Below are positions 15,815 to 25,322 of a stretch of 64,000 nucleotides of DNA, piece after piece (position 1 is the first letter of the stretch; the number at the start of each line of letters is the position of its first letter). A model generated the notes under the pieces. That model made no database searches, was not told where the DNA came from, and saw nothing but the letters and a program-made list of their open reading frames with translations. The translations under genes and the position numbers were made by a program. The DNA is from Pacificoceanicola sp048553275 (GTDB taxonomy: Bacteria; Pseudomonadota; Alphaproteobacteria; Rhodobacterales; Rhodobacteraceae): NCBI RefSeq assembly GCF_048553275.1, contig NZ_JBLZMW010000019.1, positions 1 to 64,000 on the forward strand, in the 5' to 3' direction.

Positions 15815-17659
15815 ATGGCCCGCCCCGAGATGACCCACTGGTATACCCCGAAGCTGGCGTTGAAGACGGGGGTGCGTGTTCTGCTGTCGTCGATTTTCGG
15901 CAATTTCGCGGACCGGCGCGAGATCATGGCGCTCGATGCGCCGGTCTCTGACGCCGCACTGGATCCGGCGATGGATTACAGCGCGGAGGGGGGCGCGGCG
16001 GGGTTCTGGTTCGACTATATGTCCGACACTGGCGATGGCTATGACGCCACCTATGCCATGGCGCGGCTGCTGAGCGATCCGGCCTTGCTGGTGCGCGGGC
16101 TGGATGCGCCGCTGCCGCAGGCGCGGGTTGTGGTTCTGGGCGGGGACGAGGTTTACCCTGATCCCTCGCAGCAGGCCTATCAGGAGCGGTTCATCGCGCC
16201 GCTGGAGCAGGCGACGGCGGATGAGTTGCCGTATCGGGAGCGTGATTACGGAACCGAAGGGCCGGACCTTTATGCGCTGCCGGGGAACCATGATTGGTAT
16301 GATGGTCTGATCGCTTTTGGCCATTTGTTCTGTCGTCGGCGTCTTGCCATCGACGGGCAGGCGACGGTGCCGCGTCCGGGGCGCATCATCGGCAATTGGA
16401 GCACGCAGCAGACCCGCAGTTATTTCGCGCTGAAGCTGCCGGGGAACTGGTGGCTCTGGGCGGTGGATTCGCAACTGGCGGGGTATCTGGACAAGGCGCA
16501 GGTGGAGTATTTCGCCTATGTCGGGCGAAACTGGATGCCGCCGGCGGCGCAGGTGATTGTGGCCGTGGCCAGCCCGGGATGGATCGGCGCCGCGCAGGCG
16601 GTGGATCAGACGGCGTTCGAGCAATTCGATTATGTCTCGACGCTGGCGGAGCGTATCCGCGACGGTGCGGGCACTCCGATGGGGCACCGGGTCCGGCTGA
16701 TCCTGACCGGCGACCACCACCATTATGTGCGCCATGAGGAAGAGGGCACCGGGGGGACGGCGGAGAGCGCGAGCAGCGTGCAGCCACGTGCGCGCACGCT
16801 GATCGTGGCGGGCGGCGGCGGCGCGTTCCTGCATCCGACGCACCACCTCAACCCGGTCGAGCGCCATCCGCTCGGCCGCCGCGCCGAAGAGCGCAACGGT
16901 CTGCGCGAACGGGTGTTCCGGATCGCGGCGCAGGACGGGCAGGAGGCGGTTTACCCGCCCCGCGACGTCTCGCGCGCGATGACATGGAGCGCGCTGGGGT
17001 TTGCGGCGCTGAACCCGGGATTCACCGGGGCGATCTTTGGCATCTACCTGCTGTTCATCTGGACGCTCTCGCTGTGGAGCGAGGCGCTGCAGGACAGGAC
17101 GCTCTTGGCCCATATCGCACAGTTCGATGGCTGGTGGCCGGCGTTGAAGGGCTATGGCGCGCTGCTCGTCGATGCGCCGCTGCACCTCGGGATCGTGTTG
17201 GTGAGTTTTGCCGCCTATTTCTATTTTGCCGGACGCGTGCGGCCCATGGTGCGCTGGCTCAGCGGCGGGGCGCATTGGGCGGCGCAGTCGATCGGGGCGC
17301 TGCTGTCGGGATGGATGACGGTGCGGGTGATGGCGCCGCCTTCGGTGATGGATGGGTCTGCCGGTGCGGGCTGGGAGGCGGCGACGCTGGTGCTTGGGGC
17401 CGGGGTGGCGGCGGTGGTCTCGGGGACGATCTTCGGCGCCTATCTGCTGATCCAACTCAATGGCTTCGGGCGACATTTCAACGAGGCCTTCTCGGCGATC
17501 CGCATCGACCGCTATCGCAATTTCCTGCGGATGAGGATCGACGCGGACGGCGGTCTGACGCTGTATCCCATCGGCCTGCGCGAGGTGCCGGCGACCGTCG
17601 GCAGCCGCGTCCCGCTCGACCCGGAACTGATTGAAAAACCGATTTATTTCGAGCCATAG
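15815..17659 (+). CDS. Membrane-anchored calcineurin-like metallophosphoesterase
   Basis: This 614-residue protein has an N-terminal metallophosphoesterase domain and four or more C-terminal membrane segments. Metal-binding motifs in order are SDTGDGYD (about residue 70), LGGDEVYPD (107), LPGNHDWYDGL (151) and LTGDHHHY (300). Hydrophobic helices fall near residues 400-420, 450-475, 490-510 and 525-550. The start codon ATG 15815 lacks a strong ribosome binding site. It lies 48 bp before the GMC oxidoreductase gene. A signalling or lipid phosphatase role is possible; the substrate is unknown. Confidence 0.8.
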   Translation: MARPEMTHWYTPKLALKTGVRVLLSSIFGNFADRREIMALDAPVSDAALDPAMDYSAEGGAAGFWFDYMSDTGDGYDATYAMARLLSDPALLVRGLDAPLPQARVVVLGGDEVYPDPSQQAYQERFIAPLEQATADELPYRERDYGTEGPDLYALPGNHDWYDGLIAFGHLFCRRRLAIDGQATVPRPGRIIGNWSTQQTRSYFALKLPGNWWLWAVDSQLAGYLDKAQVEYFAYVGRNWMPPAAQVIVAVASPGWIGAAQAVDQTAFEQFDYVSTLAERIRDGAGTPMGHRVRLILTGDHHHYVRHEEEGTGGTAESASSVQPRARTLIVAGGGGAFLHPTHHLNPVERHPLGRRAEERNGLRERVFRIAAQDGQEAVYPPRDVSRAMTWSALGFAALNPGFTGAIFGIYLLFIWTLSLWSEALQDRTLLAHIAQFDGWWPALKGYGALLVDAPLHLGIVLVSFAAYFYFAGRVRPMVRWLSGGAHWAAQSIGALLSGWMTVRVMAPPSVMDGSAGAGWEAATLVLGAGVAAVVSGTIFGAYLLIQLNGFGRHFNEAFSAIRIDRYRNFLRMRIDADGGLTLYPIGLREVPATVGSRVPLDPELIEKPIYFEP

Positions 17660-17707
17660 GCGGGCACGCTGCCGCGCCGGTTCACACCTGCACAGGAGGA
17701 TGCCGAT

Positions 17708-20020
17708 TTGCAAGGATTGTCACAGCCGTTGACGGCGCTGGAGGGGCAGTACGATGCCATCGTGATCGGGTCGGGGTATGGCGGCGGTGTCGCGGCGTCC
17801 CGGCTGGCGCGCATGGGGTTTCGGGTTGCGGTGCTGGAGCGCGGGCGGGAGTATCTGCCCGGCGAATTTCCCGACACCGCATTGGAGGCGGCGCGGGCGT
17901 TTCAGGCGACATCGCGGCTGGGCCAGGTGGGCGATCGCGCGGGCCTGTTCGATCTGCATGTGAGTGATGATATTTCGGTGCTGGTGGGCTGCGGCCTTGG
18001 CGGCACGTCCCTGATCAATGCCAACGTGTCGTTGCAGCCCGACCCAAGGGTGTTTGACGATCCGGTCTGGCCTGCGGCGCTGCGGGCGGAGGCGGGCAGT
18101 GGGGCGCTGGCCGAGGGGTTCAGGCGCGCGGAGGCGATGCTGCAGCCGACGCGCTATCCGGAGGACTGGCCGTCCCTTGCCAAGTTCGAGTCGCTGAAGA
18201 CCTCGGGCCGGGCCATGGGTACAGAGGCGGAGCGGGTGCCGATCAATGTGCGCTTCGAGAGCGGGCCGAATGCGGCGGGTGTGGAGCAGGCGGCCTGCAC
18301 CCTTTGCGGGGATTGCTGTTCGGGCTGCAACATAGGGGCCAAGAACACCACGGCGATGAACTACCTTGCCGATGCGGTGGCCCATGGCGCTCAGGTGTTT
18401 TGCGGGGTCGCTGTGGATCATGTCAGCCAAAGCGGCGCGCGGTGGTGCGTGCATTGGACCATGACGGAGGGCGCGCGCGGGCGGCTGGCCGATGCGCCGC
18501 TGCACATCCATGCGGACCGGGTGGTTCTGGCTGCCGGTGCGCTGGGTTCGACGCGCGTCCTGTTGCGATCGCGCGAGGAGGGGCTTGGGCTTTCGCCGGA
18601 GCTTGGCGCGCGGTTCTCCGGCAACGGGGATGTGCTGGGATTTGGCTACAACAACGACGTGGCAATCAACGGGATCGGGCAGGGGGAATGGGCGATGGGC
18701 GGCGATCCGCGCGGCCATGACCGCCCGCCCGTCGGGCCGACCATCGTGGGCGCCATCGACCGGCGCGACAGGCCGGAGCGCGACGATGGCATGATCATCG
18801 AGGAGGGGGCGATCCCCGGCGCGCTTGCCGGGTTGTTGCCAGCGGTGATGGCCGCCGCGGCGGCGGGGCTGGGCGAGGATACGGACAGCGGCGATTGGGC
18901 GCCGGAGCGGCTGCGCGAGCTGGTCAGCCTGCTGCGCGGGGGGCATCATGGCGCGGTGGCGCATACGCAGACCTATCTGGTCATGTCGCATGACGGAGCG
19001 GACGGGCGGCTGGCGCTGGATGGCGGGCGGCTGGCCATTCACTGGCCGCAGGTCGGGCACCGCCCGCAATTCGAGAGCGTGGCCAAGGCCCTGCGCGCCG
19101 CAACGGCGGCGACGGGCGGGACCTATGTGCCCAATCCGGTCTGGACCGATCTGATGGACAAGGCGCTGATCACCGTGCATCCGCTGGGCGGCTGCCCGAT
19201 GGGAGAGAGCGCCGGGAGCGGTGTTGTCGACGGCGATTGCCGGGTTTTCGACGGGCTGGGCGGGGTACATGACGGATTGTTCGTTTGTGATGGTTCGGTG
19301 TTGCCGCGCTCTGTCGGGGTCAACCCATTGTTCACCATCAGCGCCGTGGCGGAGCGGGCGATGATGCGGCTGGCGCAGGCCGAGGGGCGGGCTTTGGATA
19401 CGGATGCGCCGACGCCGACCCTTCCGGCGCGCGCGCCTGCGCCCATCGGACTGCGCTTTACCGAGAAGATGGCGGGACAGATGACCCCGGCCGGGAGCAC
19501 CACACCGGTCGACTGCCACTTCGTGGCGACGATCACCATGCCCAACGCGCAGGCGTTCTTTGCCGATCGCGATGCGGCGGCGGAGATGACTGCGACGCTT
19601 GTCGCGCCGTGGGTGTCAGAGCGGGCCATGGCGGCGGTGGACGGGCGGTTCCGGCTGTTTTCCCGTCATCCGGAGGTGCCGGGGGCGCGGGCGATGGAAT
19701 ACAGCATGCCGCTTGTCACCGGCGATGGGCGCGCGGTTTTGTTTGTCGGGCGCAAGACCCTTCGCGATGATCCGGGCTTTGACGTCTGGGCCGATACGAC
19801 CACCCTGTCGTGCCGCATCATCGACGGGCATGATCCCGGAGGCGCGGTGCTGGCCACGGGAACGCTGGGCATCGCCATCCCGGATTTCATCCGGCAGTTG
19901 TCGACCATGGAGGTGCTTCATGCGCCGAGCGTGGCGGCGCGGCTGAAGACCATGGGCGGCTTTGCGCGGCTGTTCGGCGGCCATCTTGTGGCGGCGTACG
20001 GGCCTGACGGGCTGCGCTGA
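17708..20020 (+). CDS. Large GMC-family flavoprotein oxidoreductase, cholesterol-oxidase-like
   Basis: This is a 770-residue FAD enzyme, about 200 residues longer than common cholesterol oxidases. TTG at 17708 follows AGGAGGA at 17694-17700. It has the FAD motif GSGYGGGVAASRLARMG at about 19-35, GCGLGGTSLINANVSL near 97, and the C-terminal GMC motif HPLGGCPMG near 495 with a VNPLFTISAVAER segment. Near residues 196-207 is CTLCGDCCSGCN, a five-cysteine cluster also found, as I recall, in related GMC proteins. The extra C-terminal domain has VGRKTLRDDPGF and GHLVAAYGPDG. Substrate class (sterol or other alcohol) is inferred from similarity only. Confidence 0.8.
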   Translation: MQGLSQPLTALEGQYDAIVIGSGYGGGVAASRLARMGFRVAVLERGREYLPGEFPDTALEAARAFQATSRLGQVGDRAGLFDLHVSDDISVLVGCGLGGTSLINANVSLQPDPRVFDDPVWPAALRAEAGSGALAEGFRRAEAMLQPTRYPEDWPSLAKFESLKTSGRAMGTEAERVPINVRFESGPNAAGVEQAACTLCGDCCSGCNIGAKNTTAMNYLADAVAHGAQVFCGVAVDHVSQSGARWCVHWTMTEGARGRLADAPLHIHADRVVLAAGALGSTRVLLRSREEGLGLSPELGARFSGNGDVLGFGYNNDVAINGIGQGEWAMGGDPRGHDRPPVGPTIVGAIDRRDRPERDDGMIIEEGAIPGALAGLLPAVMAAAAAGLGEDTDSGDWAPERLRELVSLLRGGHHGAVAHTQTYLVMSHDGADGRLALDGGRLAIHWPQVGHRPQFESVAKALRAATAATGGTYVPNPVWTDLMDKALITVHPLGGCPMGESAGSGVVDGDCRVFDGLGGVHDGLFVCDGSVLPRSVGVNPLFTISAVAERAMMRLAQAEGRALDTDAPTPTLPARAPAPIGLRFTEKMAGQMTPAGSTTPVDCHFVATITMPNAQAFFADRDAAAEMTATLVAPWVSERAMAAVDGRFRLFSRHPEVPGARAMEYSMPLVTGDGRAVLFVGRKTLRDDPGFDVWADTTTLSCRIIDGHDPGGAVLATGTLGIAIPDFIRQLSTMEVLHAPSVAARLKTMGGFARLFGGHLVAAYGPDGLR

Positions 20021-20156
20021 GGGGCAAAGCGCGGTGGGTGCAAGCAGGGCTGATGCTTGCGATCGTCCGGTGCGGCGGCGGCGGCACTGCCGTTGACACC
20101 GGCCTGATTTACCCCGGCTTGCCCCTGCGGGATCCCATGTGGCCGGGCGCTTTGGC

Positions 20157-20882
20157 CTAGTCTGCCTTGATCAGGCTTTGCGGGTCTTGCGGGGGTCTGT
20201 TCCTGCGTCTTGTTGCGGGCGCGGCTGTGCCGGTTTTCAGGATCAGCCTCAGACCGACCGCGATGAACCAGGCAATCGCGCCGAGGCCAAAAACGCTGCC
20301 TGCAAGCTCACCCAGCGGCGGCAGGATCGTCAGCATCCCGCTCACCCCGGTGAGCAGCCCAAGCGCGACCACGGCTTTGCCGAACGCAGGGCGCACCCTC
20401 CCCGCAAGGCTCACGCAGAGGATCCAGACGCCACCGGCGATTTCATTGCCGCCGCCAAGGCCAAGCTCGACGGCATGCAGGATGTCCCATGTCTGCACGG
20501 CCCTGTCGAAATCCCGTTCGGCCAGCGAGACCGCGCGTTCGGTGGCCACATTGGCAATCATGCCAGCCGCGAGAACAAGCGTGCTCCAGATCAGGCCGAA
20601 CGCGCGTGTCAGGGCGGACCAATGCGGGGCGCGCGATTTCAACCGGCCCGCCAAGGTGACGACCAGGACCGCGAGGGCCACTGCGTTGACGATATAGATG
20701 ACGGTGTTCCAGGTGATCATGATTGCCGTGTGGTCCACGCTGAAACGCACCACGGCGGCGGCGTCGACCTCGTTTGTGCCGAAACCCAGCCCGGACAGCA
20801 CCGTGACAAGAAGAGCAAAGCCGAAGATATAGGTGCCGGCGCATGTCAGGGCCGCAATGCCGCCGATGTGGTCCAGTCTCAT
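20157..20882 (-). CDS. Multi-pass membrane protein, function unknown
   Basis: This 241-residue protein has about six hydrophobic helices (near residues 8-30, 50-75, 92-112, 140-160, 168-185, 195-215) and a basic C-terminus (ATRRRNRPPQ). The layout resembles DUF4386-type membrane proteins, but I am not certain of the family. Its start ATG overlaps the stop of the upstream NAD(P)-binding gene (ATGA, 20882-20879), so the two are translationally coupled and may act together. Confidence 0.7.
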   Translation of the reverse strand: MRLDHIGGIAALTCAGTYIFGFALLVTVLSGLGFGTNEVDAAAVVRFSVDHTAIMITWNTVIYIVNAVALAVLVVTLAGRLKSRAPHWSALTRAFGLIWSTLVLAAGMIANVATERAVSLAERDFDRAVQTWDILHAVELGLGGGNEIAGGVWILCVSLAGRVRPAFGKAVVALGLLTGVSGMLTILPPLGELAGSVFGLGAIAWFIAVGLRLILKTGTAAPATRRRNRPPQDPQSLIKAD

Positions 20883-21769
20883 GATCCGCTCCGATCTGTC
20901 TGACGGGGGGCGCGGGGCGGCGTACCGGAGGCGGCCAGGAGGGTATCAAAGTGCTCCTTCAGATGACGGGTGCCATGGCGCGTTCCGACCATGTCGATCG
21001 CCAGGGCGCGCAGAAAAAAGCGGGCGGGGCCGCTGATGCGGCGCGGCGCACAGGGCAGAAGCCACAGGGCCATCCGTCGGAAGACATCCGGCAGAAAGGT
21101 AATCCTCGGGGGGTTTCCCAGACTGGCAAACGCCAATTGCGCCAGCGCCGTGTGGGTGAACACGTCCGGGCCGCCGACATCACGCCATGCGTCCTGCGCC
21201 TCGACCGCATCGGCCGTCGCGACGGCAAGATCGGCGCCATGGATCGGGTTTATCCGTTTCTCGCCGTCCCCGAAGAGCCAGACACGCCCTGACTGTGCCA
21301 TGGTCAGAAAGTCGCCCATGTCGGAGAAATAGCCGGTGGGAGCGACGATCGTGGCGGCAACCGGGCTGCGCTTCAGCTCCGCCACAAAGGCCGATTTTGC
21401 GGCGACCATCGGCACATCGGCCAGTTCGGCGGCGCGCAGCACGTGAACATAGGCAAATCGTTCGACGCCCGCGCGCTCTGCCTCGCGCACCAGGTTGAGG
21501 TTGGCCTGATAGTCCACGTCCCAATAGCCAAGCCCGTCCACCTGCCGGGTGATGCCAAGGCAGGAGACCACCAGATCGACCCCGTCCATGATACCTTTGA
21601 GTGTCGCGGGTTCGGTCGCTTGCGCCGTGACCAGTTGGTCGGCCGCAATCGGGTCGGCATGGGGCGTCTTGCGGACAAGCGCGATCACATACCATCCGCG
21701 CCTTTGATACTCGGCGCAAAGGTGGCGCCCGAGGTAGCCGGTCGCACCGGCGATGAAGACACGTTTCAT
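20879..21769 (-). CDS. NAD(P)-binding atypical SDR family protein
   Basis: This is a 296-residue Rossmann protein. The start ATG 21769-21767 follows GGAG. The nucleotide-binding motif GATGYLGRHL is at residues 7-16, and VVSCLGITRQVDG and DYQANLNLVREAERAGVERF are typical of NmrA/NAD(P)H-binding members. The family includes quinone-oxidoreductase-like and regulatory NADPH sensors. The C-terminal 80 residues are basic and hydrophobic (RRMALWLLPCAPRR), suggesting membrane contact. It is coupled to the downstream membrane protein by an ATGA overlap. Confidence 0.85.
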   Translation of the reverse strand: MKRVFIAGATGYLGRHLCAEYQRRGWYVIALVRKTPHADPIAADQLVTAQATEPATLKGIMDGVDLVVSCLGITRQVDGLGYWDVDYQANLNLVREAERAGVERFAYVHVLRAAELADVPMVAAKSAFVAELKRSPVAATIVAPTGYFSDMGDFLTMAQSGRVWLFGDGEKRINPIHGADLAVATADAVEAQDAWRDVGGPDVFTHTALAQLAFASLGNPPRITFLPDVFRRMALWLLPCAPRRISGPARFFLRALAIDMVGTRHGTRHLKEHFDTLLAASGTPPRAPRQTDRSGS

Positions 21770-21798
21770 GGAAGGGGCTCCTTCTTTCAGGCCAGCGG

Positions 21799-21996
21799 CT
21801 ATGATCCGGCCCGGTTGCCGCAAAGGTTGGGTGACCTGTCGGGGCGTTCGGGGTGTGATGATCCCGGCAGGCTCATGGTCCGATGCAAGACATCGGGATT
21901 TCCCGGCTGACCGGGGCGCTCCGGGAAGGCGCGACCGGTCAGCAGGGCGTAAAGGGCGTCAAACCGCCGTGCGCGATAGCGAATGATGTCCGTCAT
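21799..21996 (-). CDS. Possible small protein, 65 residues
   Basis: The frame opens with ATG 21996-21994, preceded by a purine-rich GAGGGGGCGG and only 10 bases after the lipoprotein gene stop. It begins MTDIIRYRARRFDALYALLT and is Pro/Arg-rich later. The position fits a co-transcribed gene, but no family is recognised and chance is possible. Confidence 0.3.
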   Translation of the reverse strand: MTDIIRYRARRFDALYALLTGRAFPERPGQPGNPDVLHRTMSLPGSSHPERPDRSPNLCGNRAGS

Positions 21997-22006
21997 TGCC
22001 GCCCCC

Positions 22007-22369
22007 TCAACCAACGACCCGATGGCCGCGACCACGCAGGCATTCGATGATGATGGCTTCTCTACGTTCGCTGGCATCAACGGTGCCCGCGATCCCGCCG
22101 GCGAGGGCACCCGCCGCGGCGCCGCCCAGGGCATCACCACTCTCGGCTTCGCCAACGGCGGCACCGATGCCCGCGCCAAGAACCGTTGCGCCCATGGTTT
22201 CGCGATCGAACTGGTCCTGATTGCGGGCAAGTGCCTGACAGGCCGCCAGATCGGCCTGATACGCGGGTGTCGGCGTGCCATCGAGGATCGGTGTGTATTT
22301 GGCACCGCTGTTGCCACAGGCTGCCATGAGGACCAACCCGGCGGCGGAAACAAAAGCTGCTGTTTTCAT
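22007..22369 (-). CDS. Glycine-zipper lipoprotein
   Basis: This is a 120-residue envelope protein. The signal peptide ends in a lipobox (LVLMAAC, Cys at about 18), followed by GNSGAKY. The middle has a glycine zipper: GAGIGAAVGEAESGDALGGA continues with further small-residue turns (GALAGGIAG). Two further Cys residues lie near 44 and 110. Such proteins insert into or sit on the outer membrane and are common in stress loci. An inverted repeat lies just upstream at 22378-22402. Confidence 0.8.
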   Translation of the reverse strand: MKTAAFVSAAGLVLMAACGNSGAKYTPILDGTPTPAYQADLAACQALARNQDQFDRETMGATVLGAGIGAAVGEAESGDALGGAAAGALAGGIAGTVDASERREAIIIECLRGRGHRVVG

Positions 22370-22377
22370 TGTCTGAC

Positions 22378-22402
22378 CTTTCTCGTTTCATTGTCGAGAA
22401 AG
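22378..22402. promoter_or_regulatory. Inverted repeat upstream of the lipoprotein gene
   Basis: CTTTCTCG (22378-22385) and CGAGAAAG (22395-22402) form a perfect 8-bp repeat around 9 bases, starting nine bases before the lipoprotein start. It may be an operator or a 5' leader hairpin overlapping the ribosome binding site region. Confidence 0.55.
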
Positions 22403-22475
22403 CAGATAGTCCGTCGCGCCCCGTCCCGGCATGACCGCAGGTATCAATCAATTGACACTTCGTACCACAGGGCCG

Positions 22476-23501
22476 TCAGGCGGCCTGATTGAGGTAGGCG
22501 GTCGGGCTTGACCCGGTCCAGCGCTTGAACGCCCGGACAAAAGAGGAGGCTTCGGAAAACCCCAGCAGATAGGCGGTTTCATTCACGGTGACTTTCTGAC
22601 TTTCGAGGTAGTCCATCGCCATGCGCTGGCGCAGGTCATCATGGATTTCGGCGAATGTGATGTTCTCCTGCTTGAGCCTGCGATAGAGGGTCTGGCGGCT
22701 CATCCCGATCTCTCTGGCCACGCGATCCATGGAAATACTGCCCTCGTGCAGTTTGGGCAGGATGCGGGACTCTATTTGAGCACGGATCGAAGGATCGGCC
22801 TGCAGCTTTGCCAGCATGGCATCGGCATGGCGGGTAAAGACGCCAAAGGCATATGCGTTGCCCGGCTCGAAGCGGGTTTCGGGGCTGTCCCAAACGGGGT
22901 CGATCTGCAGCGCGTTGCGGCTGGCATTGAACTGCACCGGCACGCGGAAAAGCTCGGGGTAGGCGTTGGCGTGGGGCGGGGGAGGAAATGTGACCTCCAT
23001 TCCAATCTCGAATGTCGCATCCGGGAAAGACCTGCGAAATTCACTGATAAAGCGTGCAAAAGACGCCTCGATCCCCAAATACTCGCCCTGTGGGACGACC
23101 AGATGATCAATGATCCACAGGCCCGCGTCGGTATGCTTCAATTCGAACCGGTCAACGCCCGGCGGCAGATTGACATCGGCCATCAGGCGCAAATAGCGGT
23201 TCAACTGGTCTATGGAGTGACCAAGCGACGCCGAAGAATGGACGATCTGCCCAACCACGGACATGGTCTCCAGCCGCGAGTCCAATGTCTGTCTGAGCAG
23301 CAAGGCCGTATCCCCGGTCTGCCGGATCGCGGCTCCGATCAGCGCCTGATAGGAGGCCACGGGAATGCGATTGTCCTGATCCGACAGATCGTCCTCGGTC
23401 AGGCCGCTGTGCTGCAGCAAGGTGTCGCGAGTGGCCCCCTTGCCGCAGGCGTAGTCCGCAAATGCCGCCGCAAACCCGGCGGCCATGGTCTGTTCCGCCA
23501 C
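22476..23501 (-). CDS. AraC-family transcriptional regulator with N-terminal ligand domain
   Basis: This is a 341-residue regulator. The start is GTG 23501-23499 with GAGGGG upstream. The N-terminal ~200 residues match the AraC-type arabinose-binding-like domain seen in OruR and related regulators (QALIGAAIRQTGDTALLLRQ, then QLNRYLRLMADVN). The C-terminus holds two helix-turn-helix units: DRVAREIGMSRQTLYRRLK near 262 and VNETAYLLGFSEASSFVRAF near 310, ending KRWTGSSPTAYL. Targets are unknown; the GMC oxidase cluster and the SDR/membrane pair are nearby candidates. Confidence 0.9.
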   Translation of the reverse strand: MAEQTMAAGFAAAFADYACGKGATRDTLLQHSGLTEDDLSDQDNRIPVASYQALIGAAIRQTGDTALLLRQTLDSRLETMSVVGQIVHSSASLGHSIDQLNRYLRLMADVNLPPGVDRFELKHTDAGLWIIDHLVVPQGEYLGIEASFARFISEFRRSFPDATFEIGMEVTFPPPPHANAYPELFRVPVQFNASRNALQIDPVWDSPETRFEPGNAYAFGVFTRHADAMLAKLQADPSIRAQIESRILPKLHEGSISMDRVAREIGMSRQTLYRRLKQENITFAEIHDDLRQRMAMDYLESQKVTVNETAYLLGFSEASSFVRAFKRWTGSSPTAYLNQAA

Positions 23502-24135
23502 GAATGGCCCCTCGATCCTGTGTCGTGGGCGCAGTATAGGTCCACGGTCCGGTTGCGATCAACCGCTGCCGGACGCGCTTGTGAGCTTGGATCAAACCGG
23601 CGGTGCTTGATGTCGCATCACACGGGGTGCTCGATCAAAGGTTGTGCGGCGGTAATTCCGGATCTGCGGTTCGCCGGAGACATCCGCCCTGTCAGATCCG
23701 GTCAGGTCAGGCGGCGTCCCGGCACGCAACGGGCTTCGGATCGGTGCGGCTGACGCGCGCGGCGCCGCGCGGCAAGCGACAAGAGGCAGCGGCGCCTCCC
23801 GTGCCGGAGGTGGCGCTGGGCGGAGGGGCGCGTTGGCCGATGCAGCTTGCGTTTGCTCCGTGCCGGGATCGAGTGATCCCCTATGCCCATGGCCCGGTGA
23901 TGAAACGCAATTCGACCGGCCAAATGACGGGCAGGGTGGATGCCGATATTACCGGCCGCGCAGCGTAGAGCGCTGCTTCGTGACGTTTCCGGTCCTGTTC
24001 GTGCTGCTGGCCGGGCTCTTGAATTGAGGCCGGATAAGGCGGAAGCACGGGCTGGGGCTCTCGCCGCAGGCGGGTCCTGTTGGACGCAGGGGACGAAAGC
24101 TTCGCCTGGTAAGGTGATCCCGTGTGGCGGAGCGT
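23502..24135. other. Intergenic region, no gene seen
   Basis: About 630 bp between the AraC gene and the next small gene. Frames here are short, arginine-rich and lack ribosome binding sites or family resemblance. I see no repeats, RNA gene or remnant that I can support. Confidence 0.5.
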
Positions 24136-24378
24136 TTACGCCTGCGGCCTCCGCACGGAGTTGCCGCCTGCGATGATCTGGTTGATCAGGGCCGCAACGG
24201 CGCGGTGCGTTTGCGTTTCGGCCTCCGATCCCCTGGCGTTCTCATGGGTTGCCGCAGCGTCGCGAAGAACACCCACGATCTCGTGCTCCGGCAGCACGCC
24301 GCGATCGTTCATGGCCAGCAGAAGGGCCTCGCAGATCGTAAGGGCAGCCAGTCCTGAATACTCGTTCACCATAGACAT
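24136..24378 (-). CDS. Small conserved-looking protein, 80 residues
   Basis: The protein begins MSMVNEYSGLAALTICEALL and continues with a helical, Ala-rich body (VLRDAAATHENA, then RAVAALINQIIAGGN). Its balanced composition suggests a real gene, with GGGAA as a weak ribosome binding site before ATG 24378-24376. I do not recognise a named family. It is divergent from the Crp-family gene and belongs to a run of tiny proteins reaching 27488. Confidence 0.6.
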   Translation of the reverse strand: MSMVNEYSGLAALTICEALLLAMNDRGVLPEHEIVGVLRDAAATHENARGSEAETQTHRAVAALINQIIAGGNSVRRPQA

Positions 24379-24528
24379 TCCCGGGTTTCCCTTCTCGTTT
24401 CGTGATCCGGCCCGAATTCGCTGCGAACCTTTGCGTACATCTGGCAGAAACCACGCTATGCTGGACTGATCGAGAGCAGTCGAAGACTGGATTTGAATGT
24501 GGCGGCAAGACCTGTCAGGGAAAAAACG

Positions 24529-25263
24529 ATGACATCCTTCGCGACCAGCCCTCTTACCCGAAAGCTGTCGGCTTTTGTCGCTTTGTCAAAGACAGAGCTG
24601 GATGTTCTGGACCGCCTGCACCAGCGCCGCCGCTCCTTCGTCGCCGGGCGCGATATGGTGCATCAGGGGCAGTCGGATCAGGCGGCCTATATCCTGTCCG
24701 AAGGGTGGGTGTGTTCCTACAAGCTCCAGCCCGACGGGACGCGGCAGGTTGTCGATTTTCAGATCCCCGGTGATTTCCTCGGCTTGCGCAGCGTGCTGTT
24801 GCGCACCTCGGATCACAGTTTCGAACCCATCGTCCCGATCGAGGCCGCCGAAGTGTTCAAGAGCGATCTTCTGACGGCTTTCGCGCAGACGCCGCGGCTT
24901 GCGGCGGCCATCTTCTGGGCGGCATCGCGGGACGAGGCGATGGTGGTCGAACATCTGGTCGGGATCGGCCGGCGTGACGCGGATGCCCGCATGGCGCATT
25001 TCCTGTTGGAAATGGGTTCGCGGCTGGCTCTGGTGAGTCTGGGCACGAAGGAGGGATACGACTGCCCGCTGACCCAGTATCACCTCGCCGATGCGCTGGG
25101 GCTCAGTGCCATCCATGTGAACCGCGTCCTGCGACAGCTGCGCGAAAGTGGGCTGGTGACCTTTCGGGACGGTCGCGTGTCCTTTGAAGATCATGCCGGG
25201 CTGGTAGATCTGGCGGAGTTCGATCCAGCCTATCTGGATCAGACCGGGCCGCTCTTGAAATAG
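24529..25263 (+). CDS. Crp/Fnr-family transcriptional regulator
   Basis: This is a 244-residue regulator. ATG 24529 is preferred over an in-frame start at 24493 because the protein then starts MTSFATSPLTRKL as in similar Crp-like proteins. An N-terminal cyclic-nucleotide-binding-like beta roll (residues about 20-135, with GWVCSYKLQPDGTRQVVDFQ and PGDFLGLRSVLL) is followed by a C-terminal helix-turn-helix (TQYHLADALGLSAIHVNRVL near 190). The N-terminal cysteine cluster of Fnr is absent, so it is not an iron-sulfur oxygen sensor of that type. It probably controls the neighbouring small stress-like genes; that is inference. Confidence 0.9.
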   Translation: MTSFATSPLTRKLSAFVALSKTELDVLDRLHQRRRSFVAGRDMVHQGQSDQAAYILSEGWVCSYKLQPDGTRQVVDFQIPGDFLGLRSVLLRTSDHSFEPIVPIEAAEVFKSDLLTAFAQTPRLAAAIFWAASRDEAMVVEHLVGIGRRDADARMAHFLLEMGSRLALVSLGTKEGYDCPLTQYHLADALGLSAIHVNRVLRQLRESGLVTFRDGRVSFEDHAGLVDLAEFDPAYLDQTGPLLK

Positions 25264-25322
25264 AAAGGGCCGCCGGCCAAGGATTGGCGGGCGACCCCGG
25301 TGGTCAGCTCAGACGCTGGATA

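Noticed and set aside
23603..23968. 121-codon plus-strand frame after the AraC gene
   Set aside because: Arg/Gly-rich, no start signal and no recognisable domain.
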